DNA of 53,075 nt, taken from assembly GCA_947467395.1 (NCBI GenBank), contig CANIIC010000006.1:1-53075 (forward strand), read 5' to 3'. Position numbers and translations under genes: made by a program. The notes beneath the pieces are model-generated. The model was not told where the DNA came from. It saw only the letters and a list, made by a program, of their open reading frames with translations, and did no database searches. Shown here one piece after another: positions 32,030-40,919 of this stretch (within the stretch, counting starts at the first letter, position 1; every line of letters starts with the position of its first letter). The stretch comes from Bryobacterales bacterium. Lineage in GTDB: Bacteria; Acidobacteriota; Terriglobia; Bryobacterales; Bryobacteraceae.

Positions 32030-32961
32030 GCTTCGGCCGAGGCCGCAGTCACCTTTTCGAGGTCTGCGGCCTCACCGAACTTCGCACCCACGATCGATCC
32101 TTCAATCTGCTTCAGCAAGCCCGTCAACACCGCACCCGCACCCACTTCTACCGCACGCGTCACGCCCAGCGTCGCCATCAAGCGAATCGAGTCACTCCAC
32201 CGCACCGGGCTCGGCACCTGATGGAACAATCCTTCGCGAGCCTCTACACCTGTCGTGATCTCCCGAGCCTGCCAGTTATTGATCAACGGCACGCGCAGAT
32301 CGCCAAAGTGCGTCGCGTCTAAATCTTCCTTCAAGCGATCCTGAGCCGGCTTCATCAAGGGGCAGTGAAACGGAGCGCTCACCGGAAGCGACACCGCGCG
32401 CTTCGCACCTGCGGCCTTCGCCAACTCCATTGCGCGAGCCACAGCCGCCGCGTTGCCTGCGATCACTACCTGATCCGGCGAGTTCAAGTTTGCGGCGGTC
32501 ACTACTTCACCTTGCGCCGCCTCCGCCAGAATGCCTTCGAGTTTCGATGGATCCAACTTCAATAAGGCCGCCATCGCGCCGACACCCGACGGCACGGCTT
32601 CCTGCATGTACTGACCGCGCTTGCGCACCAGCCGAACCGCATCGGCGAACTTCAAAGAACCCGCCGCCACCAGCGCCGAGTATTCGCCCAAGCTGTGGCC
32701 CGCCACATAGTCCGGCTTCATCCCGCGCGACGCGAGGACAGCGTACGCCGCTGTCGACACGGTGACCAGAGCGGGCTGCGTGTTCTCCGTCAGTTTCAGC
32801 TGATCCTCCGGCCCTTCAAAGCACAGCGTGGAAAGCGAGAATCCCAGCGCGTCGTCAGCTTCTTCAAACACACGCGCAGCTTCGGGAAACGCTTCCGCCA
32901 GCGACTTGCCCATGCCAGCGAACTGGGAACCTTGTCCGGGAAACAAAAATGCGGTCTTCAT
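32026..32961 (-). CDS. fabD: Malonyl CoA-acyl carrier protein transacylase
   Basis: 311 residues. [12 protein letters not shown] at the N-terminus, the nucleophile in [11 protein letters not shown] (S90) and the partner histidine in [13 protein letters not shown] are all present. It moves malonyl groups from CoA to acyl carrier protein to feed fatty-acid elongation. The usual neighbours (fabH, fabG, acpP, fabF) are absent. ATG at 32961 has AAGGA upstream, and TAAAAT (32973-32978) lies 11 bases ahead of it. Confidence 0.97.
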   Translation of the reverse strand: MKTAFLFPGQGSQFAGMGKSLAEAFPEAARVFEEADDALGFSLSTLCFEGPEDQLKLTENTQPALVTVSTAAYAVLASRGMKPDYVAGHSLGEYSALVAAGSLKFADAVRLVRKRGQYMQEAVPSGVGAMAALLKLDPSKLEGILAEAAQGEVVTAANLNSPDQVVIAGNAAAVARAMELAKAAGAKRAVSLPVSAPFHCPLMKPAQDRLKEDLDATHFGDLRVPLINNWQAREITTGVEAREGLFHQVPSPVRWSDSIRLMATLGVTRAVEVGAGAVLTGLLKQIEGSIVGAKFGEAADLEKVTAASAEA

Positions 32962-32972
32962 GTATTCCTTCG

Positions 32973-32978
32973 ATTTTA
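32973..32978 (-). promoter_or_regulatory. Putative -10 (TAAAAT) for fabD
   Basis: TAAAAT followed by CGAAGGAATAC and the ATG at 32961. Here an AAGGAA ribosome-binding site fits in the short leader. Confidence 0.45.
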
Positions 32979-33000
32979 ACGCGCGGCTTCACCGGCACGA

Positions 33001-33006
33001 TATAGT
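33001..33006 (+). promoter_or_regulatory. Putative -10 (TATAGT), leaderless-type, for the gene at 33013
   Basis: TATAGT ends six bases before the GTG at 33013. AGAGGT fills the gap but abuts the start codon, which is too close for a normal ribosome-binding site. Confidence 0.45.
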
Positions 33007-33012
33007 AGAGGT

Positions 33013-33249
33013 GTGAAACGGAAACGCCCCATCGCTGAGCCCGCCCCTGAAGAAGCCGTCATTCCCGACGCTCTTCTGGAGCAAGCCAAGCGCGCCATCG
33101 AAGCAGAGCTCCGGGTCAAGCCCGCGAACTGCGTCGTGTGTGGTGGCGAGTGCCCGTCGAACGCCAGCGAAGGCCTCTGCTGGGTGTGCCGCCGCCTCAA
33201 ACTGAGTGCATGGCGCGACACCGACTCGCAGATGCCGATGCAGGAATAA
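33013..33249 (+). CDS. Small zinc-ribbon protein of unknown function
   Basis: 78 residues from a GTG. A helical N-terminus (VIPDALLEQAKRAIEAEL) is followed by a likely zinc ribbon with pairs CVVCGGEC and CWVCRR, then a short polar tail. Four to five cysteines in this spacing suit one Zn2+ site. No family is recognised. It lies divergent to fabD with 51 bases between them and ends two bases from the convergent gene at 33252. Confidence 0.68.
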   Translation: MKRKRPIAEPAPEEAVIPDALLEQAKRAIEAELRVKPANCVVCGGECPSNASEGLCWVCRRLKLSAWRDTDSQMPMQE

Positions 33250-33251
33250 CG

Positions 33252-33452
33252 CTAGATCTCCGGGTAGAACTCAAAGAACGCGTCGAGCGACTGTTCCAGT
33301 TGTTCGCGGACCTCTTTTTCCCCGCCCTCAATCAGGTGCATCGTGATGTGCGCCGTCTTGCCGTTCTTCAGCTTGATCTCCGCATCCCCCACTTCTTCCA
33401 GATCTTCGGCGGGCAGCAGACGGATTCCGTACACCAGGGCAAGTTTGGCCAT
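33252..33452 (-). CDS. Small conserved hypothetical protein
   Basis: 66 residues, soluble and acidic, with two strands (LVYGIRLLPAEDLEEVGDAE, KTAHITMHLIEGG) and a helix (EKEVREQLEQSLDAFFEF). No family recognised. TAAAAT ends five bases before its ATG. The upstream exported-protein gene is only three bases away on the same strand, so it may also be read from that transcript. Confidence 0.65.
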   Translation of the reverse strand: MAKLALVYGIRLLPAEDLEEVGDAEIKLKNGKTAHITMHLIEGGEKEVREQLEQSLDAFFEFYPEI

Positions 33453-33455
33453 GCC

Positions 33456-33905
33456 CTATTTTAGGCCGGGAGCTTTTTCGAAGACTTGCTTCACGTCGAA
33501 CTCGCCGTTCGGCAACTTCACGTGACTCTGCACCGTCAGCGTTTTTTTGTCCGGCGACAAGGTCCAGGTATCGCGCTGCGTCAGCTTGGCTCCCTGCGCC
33601 TCACGCGAACTTTCGATAACCAAGGCATCGCCTTCCATGCGTGCGATGCCGGTGCTCGCGCCGTTGAACGACGGCTTGCCATCAGTGGTGTACTTCAGTT
33701 CGCTGGTGACTTCACCCTGGGCGCCCTTCTGATACGTGGACATGCTCAACTGCGTACCGGCCATCTTCACGGTGCGCATCATCACGTCCGGCGCGGGGAA
33801 CTGCCCGTACTGGCTCTTGGCGACATTCAACATCCAGCTGCCCGAAAAATCCGCGGCCATCATTGGAGCCACCATCGCAACCAGCATCAGAAGTTTGCGC
33901 TTCAT
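33456..33905 (-). CDS. Small exported beta protein (lipocalin-like)
   Basis: 149 residues with signal peptide MKRKLLMLVAMVAPMMAA. The mature part begins DFSGSWMLNVAKSQYG and continues as beta strands, ending RDTWTLSPDKKTLTVQSHV and VFEKAPGLK. The FSGSW..N..KS opening is common to a set of small acidobacterial exported proteins with a lipocalin-like fold; ligand and role are unknown. TATGCT ends six bases before the ATG. Confidence 0.75.
   Translation of the reverse strand: MKRKLLMLVAMVAPMMAADFSGSWMLNVAKSQYGQFPAPDVMMRTVKMAGTQLSMSTYQKGAQGEVTSELKYTTDGKPSFNGASTGIARMEGDALVIESSREAQGAKLTQRDTWTLSPDKKTLTVQSHVKLPNGEFDVKQVFEKAPGLK
33458..33463 (-). promoter_or_regulatory. Putative -10 (TAAAAT), leaderless-type, for the gene at 33252-33452
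   Basis: CTAAAATA context; ends five bases (AGGGC) before the ATG at 33452. It overlaps the last codons of the upstream gene. Confidence 0.42.
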
Positions 33906-33911
33906 GTTGGC

Positions 33912-33917
33912 AGCATA
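33912..33917 (-). promoter_or_regulatory. Putative -10 (TATGCT), leaderless-type, for the gene at 33456-33905
   Basis: TATGCT ends six bases (GCCAAC) before the ATG at 33905; no ribosome-binding site. Confidence 0.4.
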
Positions 33918-33978
33918 CCAGCGACCTTCCTCAATTACTGCCGGGTGAATCCCTTAGGATGGGAGAACGGAGCAACCT

Positions 33979-34833
33979 TTGGAACCCGCATCGCACTTCT
34001 TCTATTCCGACCGTTTGAAGCTGCAGTTCTGGGATTGGGGCAATGAAGGCAAGCCCGTGGTGGTGCTGGTCCACGGCTCGCGCGACCACGCCCGCAGTTG
34101 GGATTGGGTGGCTCGCGAACTACGTGAGGACTATCACGTCTACGCCATCGATCTGCGCGGCCACGGTAACAGCGCATGGGCTCCTGGCGCGCTCTACAGC
34201 ATCCCAGAACACATCCTGGATCTCGCGGTCTTCGCCGACGTGATCAACGAGTATCCGATCCGCATCGTCAGCCACTCTCTGGGCGCGATCTCGTCGCTCT
34301 ACTACACCGGCACGTTCCCCGAGAAAGTAGCTCGACTGGTCACCGTCGAAGGCGTTGGCGTAGGACCGCTGGGTTCCACTCCCCCGCCCGCGCCCGATCG
34401 CATGCGCAAGTGGATCGACAAAACCCGCGATCTGGAGCGCCACTCCCAGCGCACGTATCCGACGTTGCAGGATGCCGTCGCCAGGATGCAGGAGGCCAAC
34501 CCGTTCCTCACCGCCGACGTCGCCCGCCACCTCACGGTGCACGGCACCAACTTCAACGCAGAAGGCGACCTGATCTGGAAGTTCGATCACTACACGCGCG
34601 TGATTCACCCGTTCGGCCTCGGCTTACCGGAAGCTCGCGAGATTCTGGCGCAGATCGAGTGCCCGACGCTGCTGTTCTGGGGGCGCCAAAGCTTCGCCCG
34701 CGATCCTGAGATCGATCCGCAGGCCGAAGTCATTCGCAACAAGAAGATCATCAAAGTCGATCAGGCAGGCCACTGGCTGCATCATGACCAACTGGACCTG
34801 TTCGTCCGCGAAACGAAGGCGTTCCTGAAGTAA
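33979..34833 (+). CDS. Alpha/beta hydrolase
   Basis: 284 residues from a TTG preceded by GGAG at good spacing; TAGGAT (33955-33960) is a possible -10. Typical fold: VVVLVHGSRDHARSWDWV, the dipeptide region LRGHGNSAW, nucleophile in VSHSLGAISSL, and histidine in QAGHWLHHDQ. No signal peptide. The cap domain (about 125-215) is helical. The family includes esterases, epoxide and haloalkane hydrolases; the position expected to hold a dehalogenase halide-binding Trp is not clear, so the reaction is unknown. Its TAA stop directly abuts the ispG stop on the other strand. Confidence 0.9.
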   Translation: MEPASHFFYSDRLKLQFWDWGNEGKPVVVLVHGSRDHARSWDWVARELREDYHVYAIDLRGHGNSAWAPGALYSIPEHILDLAVFADVINEYPIRIVSHSLGAISSLYYTGTFPEKVARLVTVEGVGVGPLGSTPPPAPDRMRKWIDKTRDLERHSQRTYPTLQDAVARMQEANPFLTADVARHLTVHGTNFNAEGDLIWKFDHYTRVIHPFGLGLPEAREILAQIECPTLLFWGRQSFARDPEIDPQAEVIRNKKIIKVDQAGHWLHHDQLDLFVRETKAFLK

Positions 34834-36075
34834 CTACGCCTCGATGGTCTCTGCGGCCCGAGCAGCGTACGTGCGATCGACGTAGTTGTTGAGGATGTCC
34901 ATGAACTCCTCAGCAATCTTGTCCCCGCGCAACGTGCAGCTCAGCTTGCCATCGACGTATACCGGAGCCACCGGATCCTCAAATGTGCCCGGCAGAGAGA
35001 TCCCTAAGTTCGCGTGCTTGGATTCGCCGGGTCCATTGACCACGCAACCCATCACCGCGACCTTCATCTCTTCGACGCCCGTATACTTCGATCGCCACGT
35101 CGGCATCTGCGTGCGCAAGTAGGTCTGGATCTGATCCGCCAGATATTGGAAGTACGTGCTGGTGGTGCGGCCACAACCCGGGCAAGCCGTCACTTGCGGT
35201 GTGAAGCTACGCAGTTCCAGGGCCTGCAGAATCTGCTGGCACACGATCACTTCTTCGCTACGATCCCCGTTCGGTAGCGGCGTCAGCGACGCGCGAATCG
35301 TATCACCGATCCCGTCCTGCAGCAGAATCCCGATCCCCGCCGTCGACGCGACGATGCCCTTCGAACCCAGGCCCGCTTCCGTCAACCCAACATGCAACGC
35401 GTAATCGCACTCGGCCGCCAGCATCCGATACACGGTGATCAGATCCTGCACGCCACTGACCTTCGCGCTAAGGATGATGTGATCCTTGCCCAGTCCAAAT
35501 TTTTCCGCCGAGCGCGCCGATTCGGTGGCACTCACCACCATGGCCCGCATCATCACCGTCTTGGCGTCCTCCGGATCGGACTTCAGCTTGTTCTCATCCA
35601 TCATCCGCGTCAGCAACGATTGATCCAGCGAGCCCCAGTTCACACCGATGCGCACCGGGCGATCGTATTCGACGGCCGCTTCAATCATCGTCCGGAAGTT
35701 ATCGTCGTGCTTCTTGCCGATGTTCACGTTGCCCGGGTTGATGCGATACTTCGCCAGCGCCCGAGCCATATCCGGGTACTTCTTCAGCAGCAAGTGGCCG
35801 TTGTAGTGGAAGTCGCCCACGATCGGCACCTTGATGCCGAACATCCGCACCGTCTCGACGATTTTCGGCACCGCGATCGCCGATTCATCGTTATTCACCG
35901 TGACGCGCACCAGCTCGCTGCCGGCTTTGGCCAGAGCCATCACCTGATTCACGGTGGACTGCACGTCCGCCGTATCGGTGTTCGTCATGGACTGCACCAC
36001 AATCGGGTGCCCTCCACCAACCCACACGCCGCCCACATTCACAGCAACCGTACGATGACGCGGATTCACGCTCAT
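34834..36075 (-). CDS. ispG: 4-hydroxy-3-methylbut-2-en-1-yl diphosphate synthase (flavodoxin/ferredoxin type)
   Basis: 413 residues. [18 protein letters not shown] near the N-terminus, GVNWGSLD and HVGLTEAG in the TIM barrel, then the Fe-S ligands in ACPGCGRTT and [10 protein letters not shown]. It reduces MEcPP to HMBPP, the sixth step of the MEP isoprenoid pathway, using a [4Fe-4S] cluster. It is the short bacterial form of about 400 residues. TACAAT (36084-36089) ends eight bases before the ATG. Confidence 0.97.
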   Translation of the reverse strand: MSVNPRHRTVAVNVGGVWVGGGHPIVVQSMTNTDTADVQSTVNQVMALAKAGSELVRVTVNNDESAIAVPKIVETVRMFGIKVPIVGDFHYNGHLLLKKYPDMARALAKYRINPGNVNIGKKHDDNFRTMIEAAVEYDRPVRIGVNWGSLDQSLLTRMMDENKLKSDPEDAKTVMMRAMVVSATESARSAEKFGLGKDHIILSAKVSGVQDLITVYRMLAAECDYALHVGLTEAGLGSKGIVASTAGIGILLQDGIGDTIRASLTPLPNGDRSEEVIVCQQILQALELRSFTPQVTACPGCGRTTSTYFQYLADQIQTYLRTQMPTWRSKYTGVEEMKVAVMGCVVNGPGESKHANLGISLPGTFEDPVAPVYVDGKLSCTLRGDKIAEEFMDILNNYVDRTYAARAAETIEA

Positions 36076-36083
36076 AACTCACT

Positions 36084-36089
36084 ATTGTA
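36084..36089 (-). promoter_or_regulatory. Putative -10 (TACAAT), leaderless-type, for ispG
   Basis: GTACAATA context, followed by AGTGAGTT and the ATG at 36075. A GATAAT on the plus strand at 36096-36101, 14 bases before the ATG at 36116, may serve the divergent gene. Confidence 0.48.
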
Positions 36090-36115
36090 CCGTGCGATAA
36101 TCCCGAGACACCCTT

Positions 36116-36517
36116 ATGAGCCAGGAAAACATCGCAATCGTGCAGTCCTTCTATGACGCCATGAGTCGCGGAGATGTGGGCACACTGCTCGGCTTGCTGG
36201 ACCCCAAGATCGAATGGAACGAAGCCGAGCACTTCGTCTATGCCGACAAAAGCCCCTACATCGGCACCGACAACCTCCTGAACGGCCTCTTTATGCGCCT
36301 GATGACCGAATGGGAAGGCTTCAAAGCGATCCCCGAGAAGATCATCGGCACCGGCGATACCGTCGCCGCCATGGGCCGCTATCACGGCACCTACCGCGAG
36401 ACCGGCAAGGCCGTGAACGCGCAGGTGGTCCACGTCTACACCATCGCCGATGGCAAGATCGTTCGCTTCCAGCAATACACCGACACCGCACAATTCCGTG
36501 ACGCGACCACCGCGTAA
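36116..36517 (+). CDS. SnoaL/NTF2-like protein
   Basis: 133 residues. Opens with the helix-strand pattern VQSFYDAMSRGDVGTLLGLL followed by DPKIEWNEAE, then EKIIGTGDTVAAMGRYHGTY and VVHVYTIADGKIVRFQQYTD, a classic SnoaL-like cone fold. Such proteins are small-molecule isomerases, cyclases or binding proteins; the pocket cannot be assigned. It is divergent from ispG with a 40-base gap. Confidence 0.88.
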   Translation: MSQENIAIVQSFYDAMSRGDVGTLLGLLDPKIEWNEAEHFVYADKSPYIGTDNLLNGLFMRLMTEWEGFKAIPEKIIGTGDTVAAMGRYHGTYRETGKAVNAQVVHVYTIADGKIVRFQQYTDTAQFRDATTA

Positions 36518-36525
36518 GCGGCATC

Positions 36526-36531
36526 TATAAT
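36526..36531 (+). promoter_or_regulatory. Putative -10 (TATAAT), leaderless-type, for the POT transporter
   Basis: Perfect TATAAT followed by only five bases (CAGAC) and the ATG at 36537. No ribosome-binding site can fit. Confidence 0.55.
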
Positions 36532-36536
36532 CAGAC

Positions 36537-38000
36537 ATGGCGACTTTGAGCGGCGTTCCGTCCTCCAGCGACACCGGATTCTTTGGCCACCCCCGCGGGC
36601 TCTCCACACTGTTCTTCACCGAGATGTGGGAGCGGTTCAGCTACTACGGCATCCGTGCCTTGCTGATCCTCTACATGACCGCCACCGCCGAAGCGCACGG
36701 GCTCGGCCTCAGCGTCGCCGTCGCCGGAGCCATTTACGGGCTCTATACATCCTGCGCCTACATCTTCGCGCTACCCTCCGGCTGGATCGCCGATCGCTTC
36801 CTCGGTCATCAGAACGCCGTTATCGTCGGGGGGCTCCTGATCGCGGCGGGCAACTTCGGCCTGATGTTACCGTCTGTCGGCACCTTCGTCTTGTCGCTGC
36901 TGTTGATGGCCGTGGGAACTTCCTTCCTGAAAACGAGCTGCACCACCGTCGTCGGTTTTTTGTACGGCGAACATGACCAGCGCCGCGATTCTGGGTTCAC
37001 ACTCTACTACGTCGGCATCAATATCGGCGCAGGCCTCGCGCCCGTCATCTGCGGCTACGTCGGCCAGAAGATCGACTTCCGCTACGCCTTCGGTCTCGCC
37101 GGCCTTTTCATGCTCGCGGGACTCACGCAGTTCAGCATCACCCGCGGCAACCTCGGCCCCGCGGGTAAGGGCGCCGCTGTACAGGCAACATCAAGTGATC
37201 GTAAAGTTCTCAGCCTGGGCTCCTTCGCCCTGATCGTTTCTCTTGCAGCGCTCTACTTCGCGCAGGCCTCGGTTGAAAACATTGCCGATGGCTTCGCCGC
37301 TCTGCTGCTGATCGCCGTCGCCGTCACCTTCGCCGGGCTGATCTTCTCGAAGGACTTCAACGCAGTCGAAAAGAAGCGCATCTACGTCATCCTGGTTCTG
37401 TTCATCGCCTCCGCTCTCTTCTGGTCGATCTTCGAACAGGCCGGCTCCACGCTGAACCTCTTTGCCGACCGCAGCACCCGCAACGAACTCTTCGGACTGC
37501 CCTTCCCGTCGACGTACTTCCAGTCGTTGAACCCGCTCTACATCTACGCACTGGGACCACTACTCGCCTTCACGTGGCTGAAGCTCGGCGAACGCAATCC
37601 TTCGCCCGTCACGAAATTCGCATTCGGCCTCCTCGGCGCAGGTGGGGGATTTCTGCTGATGGTCCTGGCTGCGCAGGCCGCTGGCGCCGAAGGCAAGGTC
37701 AGTCCCCTTTGGCTCTCTGGCGTTTATCTGATCCACACGGTCGCCGAACTCTGCCTCAGCCCGGTTGGCCTCAGTTCGATCACGAAACTCGCCCCGGCGC
37801 GCATCGCGGGTCTCACGATGGGCGTGTGGTTCCTCTCGATCTCCGTCGGCAACTTCTTCGCCGGCCGCATGGCGTCGTTCTACGAATCCATGCCTCTCGA
37901 ACAGCTGGTCGGCTACGCAGGCGCAACCGGCGTGGTGTTCGGATTTCTGCTTTTGCTCATCTCCCGCCCCGTGACCAAGTTGATGGGCGGCGTGAAGTAA
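36537..38000 (+). CDS. Proton-dependent oligopeptide transporter (POT/PTR2 family)
   Basis: 487 residues with about 14 membrane helices. The family signature ExxERFxYYG appears as EMWERFSYYGIRALLILYM, followed by GGWIADRF-type loop (PSGWIADRFLGH). ALFWSIFEQAGSTLNLFADR matches the conserved helix-7 motif. It imports di- and tripeptides with protons. The product of the M20 peptidase at 41870 could process such peptides, but the two genes are not linked. Confidence 0.95.
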   Translation: MATLSGVPSSSDTGFFGHPRGLSTLFFTEMWERFSYYGIRALLILYMTATAEAHGLGLSVAVAGAIYGLYTSCAYIFALPSGWIADRFLGHQNAVIVGGLLIAAGNFGLMLPSVGTFVLSLLLMAVGTSFLKTSCTTVVGFLYGEHDQRRDSGFTLYYVGINIGAGLAPVICGYVGQKIDFRYAFGLAGLFMLAGLTQFSITRGNLGPAGKGAAVQATSSDRKVLSLGSFALIVSLAALYFAQASVENIADGFAALLLIAVAVTFAGLIFSKDFNAVEKKRIYVILVLFIASALFWSIFEQAGSTLNLFADRSTRNELFGLPFPSTYFQSLNPLYIYALGPLLAFTWLKLGERNPSPVTKFAFGLLGAGGGFLLMVLAAQAAGAEGKVSPLWLSGVYLIHTVAELCLSPVGLSSITKLAPARIAGLTMGVWFLSISVGNFFAGRMASFYESMPLEQLVGYAGATGVVFGFLLLLISRPVTKLMGGVK

Positions 38001-38015
38001 CCACACGCACCGAGA

Positions 38016-38021
38016 TAGACT
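38016..38021 (+). promoter_or_regulatory. Putative -10 (TAGACT) for the secreted helical pair
   Basis: TAGACT, then 11 bases (GGTGGGAACCG) and the ATG at 38033; GGTGGGAA is a weak ribosome-binding site. Confidence 0.35.
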
Positions 38022-38032
38022 GGTGGGAACCG

Positions 38033-38716
38033 ATGCGGATCCGTTCTACAGTCTTGCAGTGCGTCTTCTGGGCCTGCTCCAGCGGCGTCGTCCTTGCGCA
38101 ACAATCCCTGGCAGAACTCGAACAAGCGGCATTGAACACGCACACGGCGTGGTTCACCTTAGCCTCAAACCTGGACGTACGCGTCGCGCGCATGTTGCCC
38201 TGCGATGCGGCAGCTACCTCGGCCATCGAAGAAGTTAACCGGACCTCGACTGCTCGCCTCGTCGCGCTCAGTAACTACGTCAAGGCTGTCGCCGATCAGT
38301 CTGCGAAGGACGTCGCCACCGCGCGCCAGATCCAACGCGCCGAAACGGCGTATCTCACCGGCGTCGGCACCGAGCGCACCGACACCGAACAGGAACGCGC
38401 CGGCATCGAATCCCAGATCAACAACTTAGCAGAAAGCGTTCGCAAGAAGGTTTCCCTCACCGCCGCCAGCGACGACCTCCGCCAAATCGAGGCCTCCGTC
38501 CGTGAGCGCGCCAACATGATCACCTCCAACGCCTCGGCCGCCGAAGGCTCGCTCAAGTACTTCGAGGAATTCGCCTCCACCCTCGAAAAGCGCGAAGCGG
38601 CAATCCGCAAATTCATCGCATCGCTCGACGAGGAGCGCACGAAATGGAACGGCTACTACACTGCGCGACTCGCGCGCGCCAGAGTCGAATGCTCGGCCAT
38701 GGGAGCTGGAAAATGA
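38033..38716 (+). CDS. Secreted alpha-helical protein of unknown function, first of a pair
   Basis: 227 residues from the ATG at 38033, giving a signal peptide (MRIRSTVLQCVFWACSSGVVLAQ). The mature part is almost all helix, with heptad-like stretches such as IESQINNLAESVRKKV and DDLRQIEASVRERANMI, so a coiled coil is likely. Two cysteines remain (MLPCDAAA and VECSAMG). No family is recognised. The stop overlaps the next start (ATGA), so both proteins are probably made in equal amount and may act together in the periplasm. Confidence 0.75.
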   Translation: MRIRSTVLQCVFWACSSGVVLAQQSLAELEQAALNTHTAWFTLASNLDVRVARMLPCDAAATSAIEEVNRTSTARLVALSNYVKAVADQSAKDVATARQIQRAETAYLTGVGTERTDTEQERAGIESQINNLAESVRKKVSLTAASDDLRQIEASVRERANMITSNASAAEGSLKYFEEFASTLEKREAAIRKFIASLDEERTKWNGYYTARLARARVECSAMGAGK

Positions 38717-39789
38717 AGCCTTACGCGTTCCTGATGCTCGCTGCGGCGCCGCTGCTCGCACAAACTACGCGCGAATCGTACCGCGTGCCCTACCAAGCCT
38801 GGCGCGATGCTGCGCCCACGCTCGAACAAGACGCAGCCACGCCCAACCTTGAGTTCGCGGGCAAGGCGCAAGCCGCCGCACAAGCCGCGGAGAAGTTCCT
38901 GGCCGCCAGAGCCGACTTCATCACCGCCACCCGCGCCGATTCCACCACGCAAGCCGAGTGGGCCGCCAAACCGCTCGAGCATGCCGAAGCCATGCTCGCC
39001 CCCCGCGCCGAAATGCAGACCCTGCTTTCTCGCGCCGGCGACTTCCTCAACACCAACATCGCGAGCTTCAGCAGCATCAAGGATCCGGCCATCCAACAGG
39101 TCCGTCAAGCCATGGAGCGTGAGCGCGCCGCACTGAATTCACTGAACCAGACGCTCTCCGCCCGCCAACCCTTCCTCAAAGATGTAGTCGAATCCACGGA
39201 AGAGGCAGAGATCCTGCGCACCACCGTCGCGCAAGCGTTGCGGAACGCATCCTCAACCCGCGAACAGGTCGCCGCACACATTCGCAACGAAGCCGGCGCT
39301 TGGACCACCTACTATCGCGATCTCACCGAAGGCGCGGCCAGCACCGCCCGCGTGTCCAGTTCCGGCGCACCAAATCCGGCCGCACCCGCGAAACCCGCGT
39401 TGGTGCAGCGCCCGTCGCCTGCGGGCCAAACGCCGTTGTCTCGCTACGTGGGCTCCTGGGCCTACCCTGCTCGCAACGGCATCTTCCTCGGAGCCGAACC
39501 GCAGACCGTCGAGCTCCTGGTTCGTGAAGACAACGGGAAACTGACCGGAACATTGGTCGCCAAGTTCGTCCCTTCGGCCACGGTCACCGATCCCAACTTG
39601 CGCTTCGATTTCACAGGTTTGATCCAGCAGACTCGCAAACAGGTCTACCCTCTGATGACGCCCGAAGGCGTTGCCGGAACCATCGAACTCATCCCCGGCG
39701 CGGCCATCAATCTTCTCGAAGTAAATCTTCAGACCGAAGCCAACGGAAACAAAGTGCGCTCGGCGAACTTCGTCCTACTGAAGCGCTGA
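38713..39789 (+). CDS. Secreted two-domain protein of unknown function, second of the pair
   Basis: 358 residues from the ATG at 38713. Signal peptide MKPYAFLMLAAAPLLAQ, then about 200 residues of Ala/Glu-rich helix similar in style to the preceding protein. A Pro/Ala linker follows (GAPNPAAPAKPALVQRPSP), then a C-terminal beta domain of about 120 residues that starts SRYVGSWAYPARNGIF and includes VELLVREDNGKLTGTLVAKF. No family recognised. The 3' end overlaps the convergent TPR gene by 15 bases. Confidence 0.75.
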   Translation: MKPYAFLMLAAAPLLAQTTRESYRVPYQAWRDAAPTLEQDAATPNLEFAGKAQAAAQAAEKFLAARADFITATRADSTTQAEWAAKPLEHAEAMLAPRAEMQTLLSRAGDFLNTNIASFSSIKDPAIQQVRQAMERERAALNSLNQTLSARQPFLKDVVESTEEAEILRTTVAQALRNASSTREQVAAHIRNEAGAWTTYYRDLTEGAASTARVSSSGAPNPAAPAKPALVQRPSPAGQTPLSRYVGSWAYPARNGIFLGAEPQTVELLVREDNGKLTGTLVAKFVPSATVTDPNLRFDFTGLIQQTRKQVYPLMTPEGVAGTIELIPGAAINLLEVNLQTEANGNKVRSANFVLLKR

Positions 39790-40899
39790 GACGGTCACTT
39801 CCCGAAGATCAAACGCGGCCTCGGCACGTACCTCGCCACGCGGCCGAACGTACCATAGCTGCAACAACTCGACCGGATCAACACCTGTGAACTCACCCTG
39901 GATCGCCCGCCCCGCCAGGCGCCACTCCAGCCCCGCCGGAGCGCCCTCGATCTTCGCGTCCAACCGATAGCGACTCCCCACACGCAGCCCGCCCACATAC
40001 TGACTCAACAGCAGCGTAGCCTCGGCCTGCTTGCCCGAAAGCCGAACCCTGTGACCACGGCCCCCCTCCAGTTGCTGATGAACGACGCCCTCAGCAGCTT
40101 CTGGTCGCCAACCGAATCCCGGCCCCGTCTTCTCAAAGCGCGATGCAGTCACACCCTGCGGAGCCCGTTCACCGGCTTGTGTCCACACAACCACCGCATC
40201 GCCATACCGCTGCGCCCGTAGCAGCGCATCCGTGGCATCCAGCAACACGGCGCGATCCGCAACACCCGCCGCCGCTGCCACCACCGCGGACCAGTGCTCC
40301 CGCTCCAGCACATACCGCAAGTACGGCTCGCGTACCTGCGCAGGAATCACACGTTGAATCTCCCCTGCATCCTCACTCATGCGCCAACATAAATCGAACA
40401 CCGGCCGCCGATCGCCGTAGGACATCTCCAGAGCGTCGCGAATCCACGTCCAGAACTCTTGCGCACGATTCTGGCGCAGATAAAAGTTCGCCAGTGTCCA
40501 GCGCGTCTCAAATTGACGATCCACACGATAGGCGTCCAACAGCCACTTCTCCGCCGACGCCACATCCCCGCGACTCTCCGCAGTTAGCCCCAACCGGATG
40601 CGTGGCGCAGACGACGTGGGATTCAATTGCGCAACCTGCTCCAGCAACGCGCGTGCATCGCGACCGTCATACTCTGCCTGCAGAGCCCCCACCGCCAGGT
40701 ACGCGCTGTTCTGCGGCACCAGGGCCATCGCGCGAGCAACCCCCTCCACCGTCCCCTCACGAAACGCCGCATCCGCCCGCGCAAGATGCACGGACCACGC
40801 AGCCGCTGCGCCCAGCGGGATCAAGATCAAGATGGAGACAATGCGTCGCACTCGTATACGTTGCGCATACGCGAAAACAGCTTGCCCGCCTCCGCGCAT
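39775..40899 (-). CDS. TPR-like membrane protein
   Basis: 374 residues from the ATG at 40899; a further open 27 codons upstream run into the divergent gene's promoter. A short cytoplasmic tail and one membrane helix (RIVSILILIPLGAAAAWSV) are followed by helical repeats (about 55-250) with spacing like TPRs: AYLAVGALQAEYDGRDAR and LGLTAESRGDVASAEKWLL. The last part (about 270-374) is a beta domain with VRLSGKQAEATLLLSQYV and GSRYRLDAKIEGAPAG, resembling a carbohydrate-binding jelly roll. Similar proteins occur in acidobacterial exopolysaccharide regions; this is from memory of layout, not proof. Confidence 0.78.
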   Translation of the reverse strand: MRGGGQAVFAYAQRIRVRRIVSILILIPLGAAAAWSVHLARADAAFREGTVEGVARAMALVPQNSAYLAVGALQAEYDGRDARALLEQVAQLNPTSSAPRIRLGLTAESRGDVASAEKWLLDAYRVDRQFETRWTLANFYLRQNRAQEFWTWIRDALEMSYGDRRPVFDLCWRMSEDAGEIQRVIPAQVREPYLRYVLEREHWSAVVAAAAGVADRAVLLDATDALLRAQRYGDAVVVWTQAGERAPQGVTASRFEKTGPGFGWRPEAAEGVVHQQLEGGRGHRVRLSGKQAEATLLLSQYVGGLRVGSRYRLDAKIEGAPAGLEWRLAGRAIQGEFTGVDPVELLQLWYVRPRGEVRAEAAFDLREVTVSALQ

Positions 40900-40905
40900 C
40901 AACCT

Positions 40906-40912
40906 TATACTA
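40906..40912. promoter_or_regulatory. Overlapping divergent -10 elements (TATACT plus, TAGTAT minus)
   Basis: TATACTA reads as TATACT on the plus strand (40906-40911), eight bases before the GTG at 40920, and as TAGTAT on the minus strand (40907-40912), seven bases before the ATG at 40899. The two start codons are only 20 bases apart. Confidence 0.5.
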
Positions 40913-40919
40913 GCTTCCA

